A program made the position numbers and the translations under genes. From Bacteroidales bacterium (GTDB lineage Bacteria > Bacteroidota > Bacteroidia > Bacteroidales > UBA932): 8,816 nucleotides of DNA. The stretch covers positions 1 to 8,816 of the forward strand of contig SFPH01000014.1 in assembly GCA_004552115.1 (NCBI GenBank). The letters are read 5' to 3'. The notes below the pieces were generated by a model. It saw nothing but the letters and a program-made list of their open reading frames with translations. It did not search any database and was not told the DNA's origin. Shown here in pieces: positions 6,303 to 8,816 of the stretch (positions within the stretch are counted from its first letter, which is position 1; each line of letters opens with the position of its first letter).

Positions 6303-6331
6303 ATAATAATTAATCGGATTTAAGGTCCGCA

Positions 6332-6766
6332 ATGACGGAAGAACCTCCAGGAAAGCCGCTGCGGACGAAGGGCAAGAATGTTTTTAAACAGTTGGATATG
6401 TATAAAGAAGATTATGAGGGTGGGTATTCCCACGACCGCTCAGGCGACGAAATCTACTCAAAGCCTGTAAGGGCCGGCAAGAGGACTTACTTTTTCGATG
6501 TCAAGTCCACGAAGGGCAACAATGATTTCTATCTGACCATCACTGAAAGCAAGAGGAGAATGGAAAGCGACGGACGCTTCTCTTACGACAAGCACAAGAT
6601 TTTCCTATACAAGGAGGATTTCGAGAAGTTTGCGGAGGGATTGCAGGATGCCGTGAACTACATAAAGAGCCAGTGTCTCCACGGCGAGCCGACAGAAGAT
6701 GTCCACAGGCATGTCGAGACGGCTCCGGAAGAGACAAAGACCGGATCCGAACCGGACATTTTCTGA
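6332..6766 (+). CDS. DUF3276 / PUR-family single-strand nucleic-acid-binding protein
   Basis: The product is a 144-aa cytoplasmic protein. Residues about 38-113 match the DUF3276 (PUR-alpha-like) family of Bacteroidota: EIYSKPVRAGKRTYFFDVKS, then FYLTITESKRR, then KHKIFLYKEDFEKFAEGL. Relatives with this fold, such as the Borrelia PUR protein, bind DNA and RNA; the exact target here is unknown. The domain is followed by an acidic, probably disordered tail (about 118-144). Two starts are possible: ATG at 6332, with AAGG about 6 nt upstream, and ATG at 6398 (122 aa), which gives an N-terminus nearer to typical relatives. I keep 6332 because the candidate promoter allows it. The gene diverges from nusB. 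Function is inferred only from the fold family. Confidence 0.88.
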   Translation: MTEEPPGKPLRTKGKNVFKQLDMYKEDYEGGYSHDRSGDEIYSKPVRAGKRTYFFDVKSTKGNNDFYLTITESKRRMESDGRFSYDKHKIFLYKEDFEKFAEGLQDAVNYIKSQCLHGEPTEDVHRHVETAPEETKTGSEPDIF

Positions 6767-6791
6767 AGCACGGGCGGTATCAGGATTCTCA

Positions 6792-6833
6792 GCACCCGGC
6801 TATGTTCATTTCCAGTGGACGTGGCCGGGGTGC
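6792..6833 (+). terminator. GC-rich hairpin after the DUF3276 gene, possible weak terminator
   Basis: GCACCCGGC (6792-6800) can pair with GCCGGGGTGC (6824-6833), leaving one bulged G and a 23-nt loop. It begins about 25 nt after the DUF3276 stop and ends 40 nt before the amidohydrolase start. No run of T follows, only CGGTTTACTTAC, so it is not a standard intrinsic terminator. It could slow readthrough, protect the 3' end, or be a leader structure for the next gene. Confidence 0.35.
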
Positions 6834-6873
6834 GGTTTACTTACATTGAAGGACATTAGCTAATTGCCGAAAG

Positions 6874-8145
6874 ATGAGCATTATATTGAAGAATATATTT
6901 TGCGGCGGAATTCTATCCGACATCCGGATTGAGGAAAGCAGAATTGCCGGAATTGTCCCTTCCGCCTGCGATTTATCCGGACCGGTCCCGGCTTCGGGAG
7001 TCGAAGTGGTGGATTGCCGGGGAAAGACGGCTATGCCTGCCTTTGTCAATATGCACACCCACGCGGGAATGTCCCTCATGAGGGGCATCGAGGAGGATGT
7101 GCAGTTGAAAGATTGGATTGACAGAATCTGGAAGGTCGAGTCCCACATTGACGGGGATTTCGTATATCACGCCACGAAGGTGGCCTGCCTGGAGATGATC
7201 AGGACCGGCACCGTGACGTTCAATGACCAGTACTGGTATCCGATGATGGCCAGAAAGGCTGCAGTGGAGATGGGTCTCAGGCCGGTCATTTCATACGTCG
7301 TGCTTGACCATAACAATAAGGAAGAGGCCGAGTTCCAGAAAGATGAATGCGTCAGGACATACGAGGAAAGCCTCGGATGGAAAGATGGCGGAATATTCTC
7401 GATGGCATTCCATGCGATATACTCCGTAAGTGAGGAAATGATGCTCTGGAGCGCGGACTTTGCCAGGAAGCACGGCCTGAAGCTCCACATCCACCTGAGC
7501 GAGACAGAGAAAGAGGTAAGGGACTGTGCAGAGGCGCACGGAGGCCTGTCCCCGGTAGAATATCTGGACAGGCTCGGCATTCTGGGCCCGGATGTCATTG
7601 CTGCCCATACACTTTGGCTGAGTGATGAGGATGTCCGCATTCTCGGAGATCGCAGGGTGAACTGCGTGCACAATATCAATTCAAACACCAAGCTGGCTTC
7701 CGGTTACCGCTTCAGATACAATGAGTTGCGTGACGCCGGAGCCAATGTCTGCATCGGAACGGACGGATGCGCATCATCCAACAATCTGGATATGCTCGAG
7801 GCCATGAAGACTACGGCATTGTTCCAGAAGGCCTGGAGGGAGAATCCCAAGGCATTGCCGCTGTGTGAATTGATCAGCCTTGCCACCCGAAACGGCGCTG
7901 ACGCCCTCGGCCTCGATACCGGCCGCCTGGAAGTTGGGATGCAGGCCGATATCTGCATTGTCAATACCGACAGTTCCTTCTTCCTTTCCCCGGGCAGTTT
8001 CCTCTCGAATTTCATTTATTCCGCCCACAGCGACTGCATTGACTCGCTGATTTCAATGGGACGTTTCGTGATGAGGAACAGGAAGGTCGAAGGCGAGGAA
8101 CGCATTCTCACCGATGCAAGGAAAGAATTAGGTAAAATCATGTAA
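6874..8145 (+). CDS. Amidohydrolase, methylthioadenosine / S-adenosylhomocysteine deaminase type
   Basis: The 423-aa enzyme belongs to the metal-dependent amidohydrolase group COG0402, which deaminates adenine nucleosides such as 5'-methylthioadenosine, S-adenosylhomocysteine, 5'-deoxyadenosine or adenosine to the inosine form. Metal-site residues are in place: His61 and His63 in NMHTHAGMSLMRG, His207 in HIHLSE with Glu210, His245 in IAAHTLWLS, and Asp297 in GTDGCASSNNLDM. His180 (AFHAIYSVS) stands where the family has its APHAPY motif, and VHNINSNTKLASG (265-277) resembles the MtaD family. The C-terminus carries the usual LGLDTGRLEVGMQADICIV beta-domain return. Length is normal (about 420-440 aa). 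Substrate choice cannot be read from sequence; guanine deaminase or chlorohydrolase labels would be less likely. It is 12 nt upstream of pnp, which could phosphorolyse its product. Confidence 0.88.
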   Translation: MSIILKNIFCGGILSDIRIEESRIAGIVPSACDLSGPVPASGVEVVDCRGKTAMPAFVNMHTHAGMSLMRGIEEDVQLKDWIDRIWKVESHIDGDFVYHATKVACLEMIRTGTVTFNDQYWYPMMARKAAVEMGLRPVISYVVLDHNNKEEAEFQKDECVRTYEESLGWKDGGIFSMAFHAIYSVSEEMMLWSADFARKHGLKLHIHLSETEKEVRDCAEAHGGLSPVEYLDRLGILGPDVIAAHTLWLSDEDVRILGDRRVNCVHNINSNTKLASGYRFRYNELRDAGANVCIGTDGCASSNNLDMLEAMKTTALFQKAWRENPKALPLCELISLATRNGADALGLDTGRLEVGMQADICIVNTDSSFFLSPGSFLSNFIYSAHSDCIDSLISMGRFVMRNRKVEGEERILTDARKELGKIM

Positions 8146-8157
8146 CTAATTAAAGAT

Positions 8158-8816
8158 ATGGACCATAGAGCAGAAAGAATACAGAACGCCGCTGAATATC
8201 TGCGGAGTCAGTTGCAGGGCAGGCAGCCTGTGGTGGGCATTGTCCTCGGAAGCGGTCTTGGCAAGCTGGCCGAGAAGATTGCAGATCCTATCGTGATTCC
8301 TTACAGGACGATTCCGGGATTCCCGGTTTCCACGGCTATAGGGCACAAGGGCAATTTCATAGTAGGAGAACTAGGCGGAAAGACTGTCATTGCAATGCAG
8401 GGCAGGATTCATTATTACGAGGGTTATCCTATGGAGCTTGTCACACTGCCGATCAGGGTAATGAAGGTCATAGGGATAAGGAATCTCTTCGTTTCCAATG
8501 CTGCCGGCGGCATCAATTTCGATTTCAATGTAGGCGACCTGATGATTATCAGGGACCATATCAACCTTCTCCCGAACCCTCTCATCGGACCTAATCTCGA
8601 TGACTTCGGTCCTAGGTTCCCCGATATGACACATCCTTACGATAAATCATTGATTGCTAAAGCGAAAGAAATAGCATCTCAAATGAAACTTGAGCTTCGT
8701 GAAGGTGTTTATATCGCTGGAACAGGGCCTTCATACGAGACCCCTGCAGAATGGCATTTCTTCCGCACAATCGGAGCTGACGCAGTCGGAATGAGCACCG
8801 TTCCGGAAGTTATTGT
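8158..8816 (+). CDS. punA: Purine nucleoside phosphorylase, type I trimeric (3' end beyond window)
   Basis: The enzyme splits inosine, guanosine or related nucleosides with phosphate into the base and a ribose-1-phosphate. The window holds 219 complete codons of an expected roughly 270-290. Visible family motifs are GSGLG (31-35), GHKGN (62-66), [11 protein letters not shown] (80-90) with the phosphate-site histidine His85, VSNAAGGIN (112-120), [11 protein letters not shown] (188-198) with the purine-binding glutamate Glu198, and VGMSTVPE (210-217). The residue that separates 6-oxopurine-specific PNP (Asn) from methylthioadenosine phosphorylase (Asp) lies beyond the right edge. The ATG at 8158-8160 follows the deaminase stop by 12 nt, with an AT-rich TAATTAAAGAT leader and no Shine-Dalgarno site, as expected in this phylum. 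Cotranscription with the deaminase is likely. Confidence 0.95.
   Translation, partial: MDHRAERIQNAAEYLRSQLQGRQPVVGIVLGSGLGKLAEKIADPIVIPYRTIPGFPVSTAIGHKGNFIVGELGGKTVIAMQGRIHYYEGYPMELVTLPIRVMKVIGIRNLFVSNAAGGINFDFNVGDLMIIRDHINLLPNPLIGPNLDDFGPRFPDMTHPYDKSLIAKAKEIASQMKLELREGVYIAGTGPSYETPAEWHFFRTIGADAVGMSTVPEVI

Noticed and set aside
6767..6873. SAH or purine riboswitch ahead of the deaminase
   Set aside because: I cannot find the conserved core of any class I know, only one GC-rich stem with a bulge.

Overview
The window looks like chromosomal DNA of a member of the Bacteroidota, most likely order Bacteroidales, with about 50-55% GC in the hand-counted samples. The evidence is the gene set: an elongated NusB (322 aa), a DUF5606 protein, a DUF3276 (PUR-type) protein and a lipoprotein resembling DUF6340. 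Two further signs are promoter elements of the TAnnTTTG type and AT-rich leaders without Shine-Dalgarno sequences. About 600 bases at the left end do not fit this picture.

Positions 1-620 hold a GC-rich (about 67% in sampled lines) minus-strand fragment of a clostridial-type GNAT acetyltransferase. It has a strong AAAGGAG ribosome binding site, unlike every other gene here. It lacks the catalytic C-terminal part, runs into AT-rich sequence at positions 1-60, and abuts the broken 3' end of the neighbouring lipoprotein gene. The simplest reading is an assembly or amplification chimera; the alternative is a recent insertion from a Firmicute.

Positions 606-6242 form one minus-strand block, read from right to left: nusB, yajC, a ybbR-domain gene, coaE, a DUF5606 gene, rimO and a truncated lipoprotein gene. 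Spacing is tight: 66, 32, a 4-nt ATGA overlap, 19, 12 and 13 nt. The members serve rRNA transcription antitermination, the Sec/YidC membrane system, an envelope protein of unclear role, the last step of CoA synthesis, an unknown protein, and modification of ribosomal protein S12. A near-perfect Bacteroidetes promoter (TTTG, 20-nt spacer, TATATTTG) lies in the nusB-yajC gap, so yajC and the genes after it can probably be transcribed without nusB.

Positions 6243-6331 are a divergent control region with two back-to-back -7 elements, one facing nusB and one facing the DUF3276 gene.

Positions 6332-8816 are on the plus strand: a DUF3276 nucleic-acid-binding protein, then an amidohydrolase of the methylthioadenosine/S-adenosylhomocysteine deaminase type, then (12 nt later) a type I purine nucleoside phosphorylase cut off by the window edge. 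The last two could act in sequence, deaminating an adenosine derivative and then phosphorolysing the resulting inosine derivative.

I see no tRNA, rRNA, CRISPR array or complete insertion sequence. I found no convincing new multi-gene system. The most notable points are the foreign segment at the left, the overlapping divergent promoters, the internal yajC promoter and the deaminase-phosphorylase pair.
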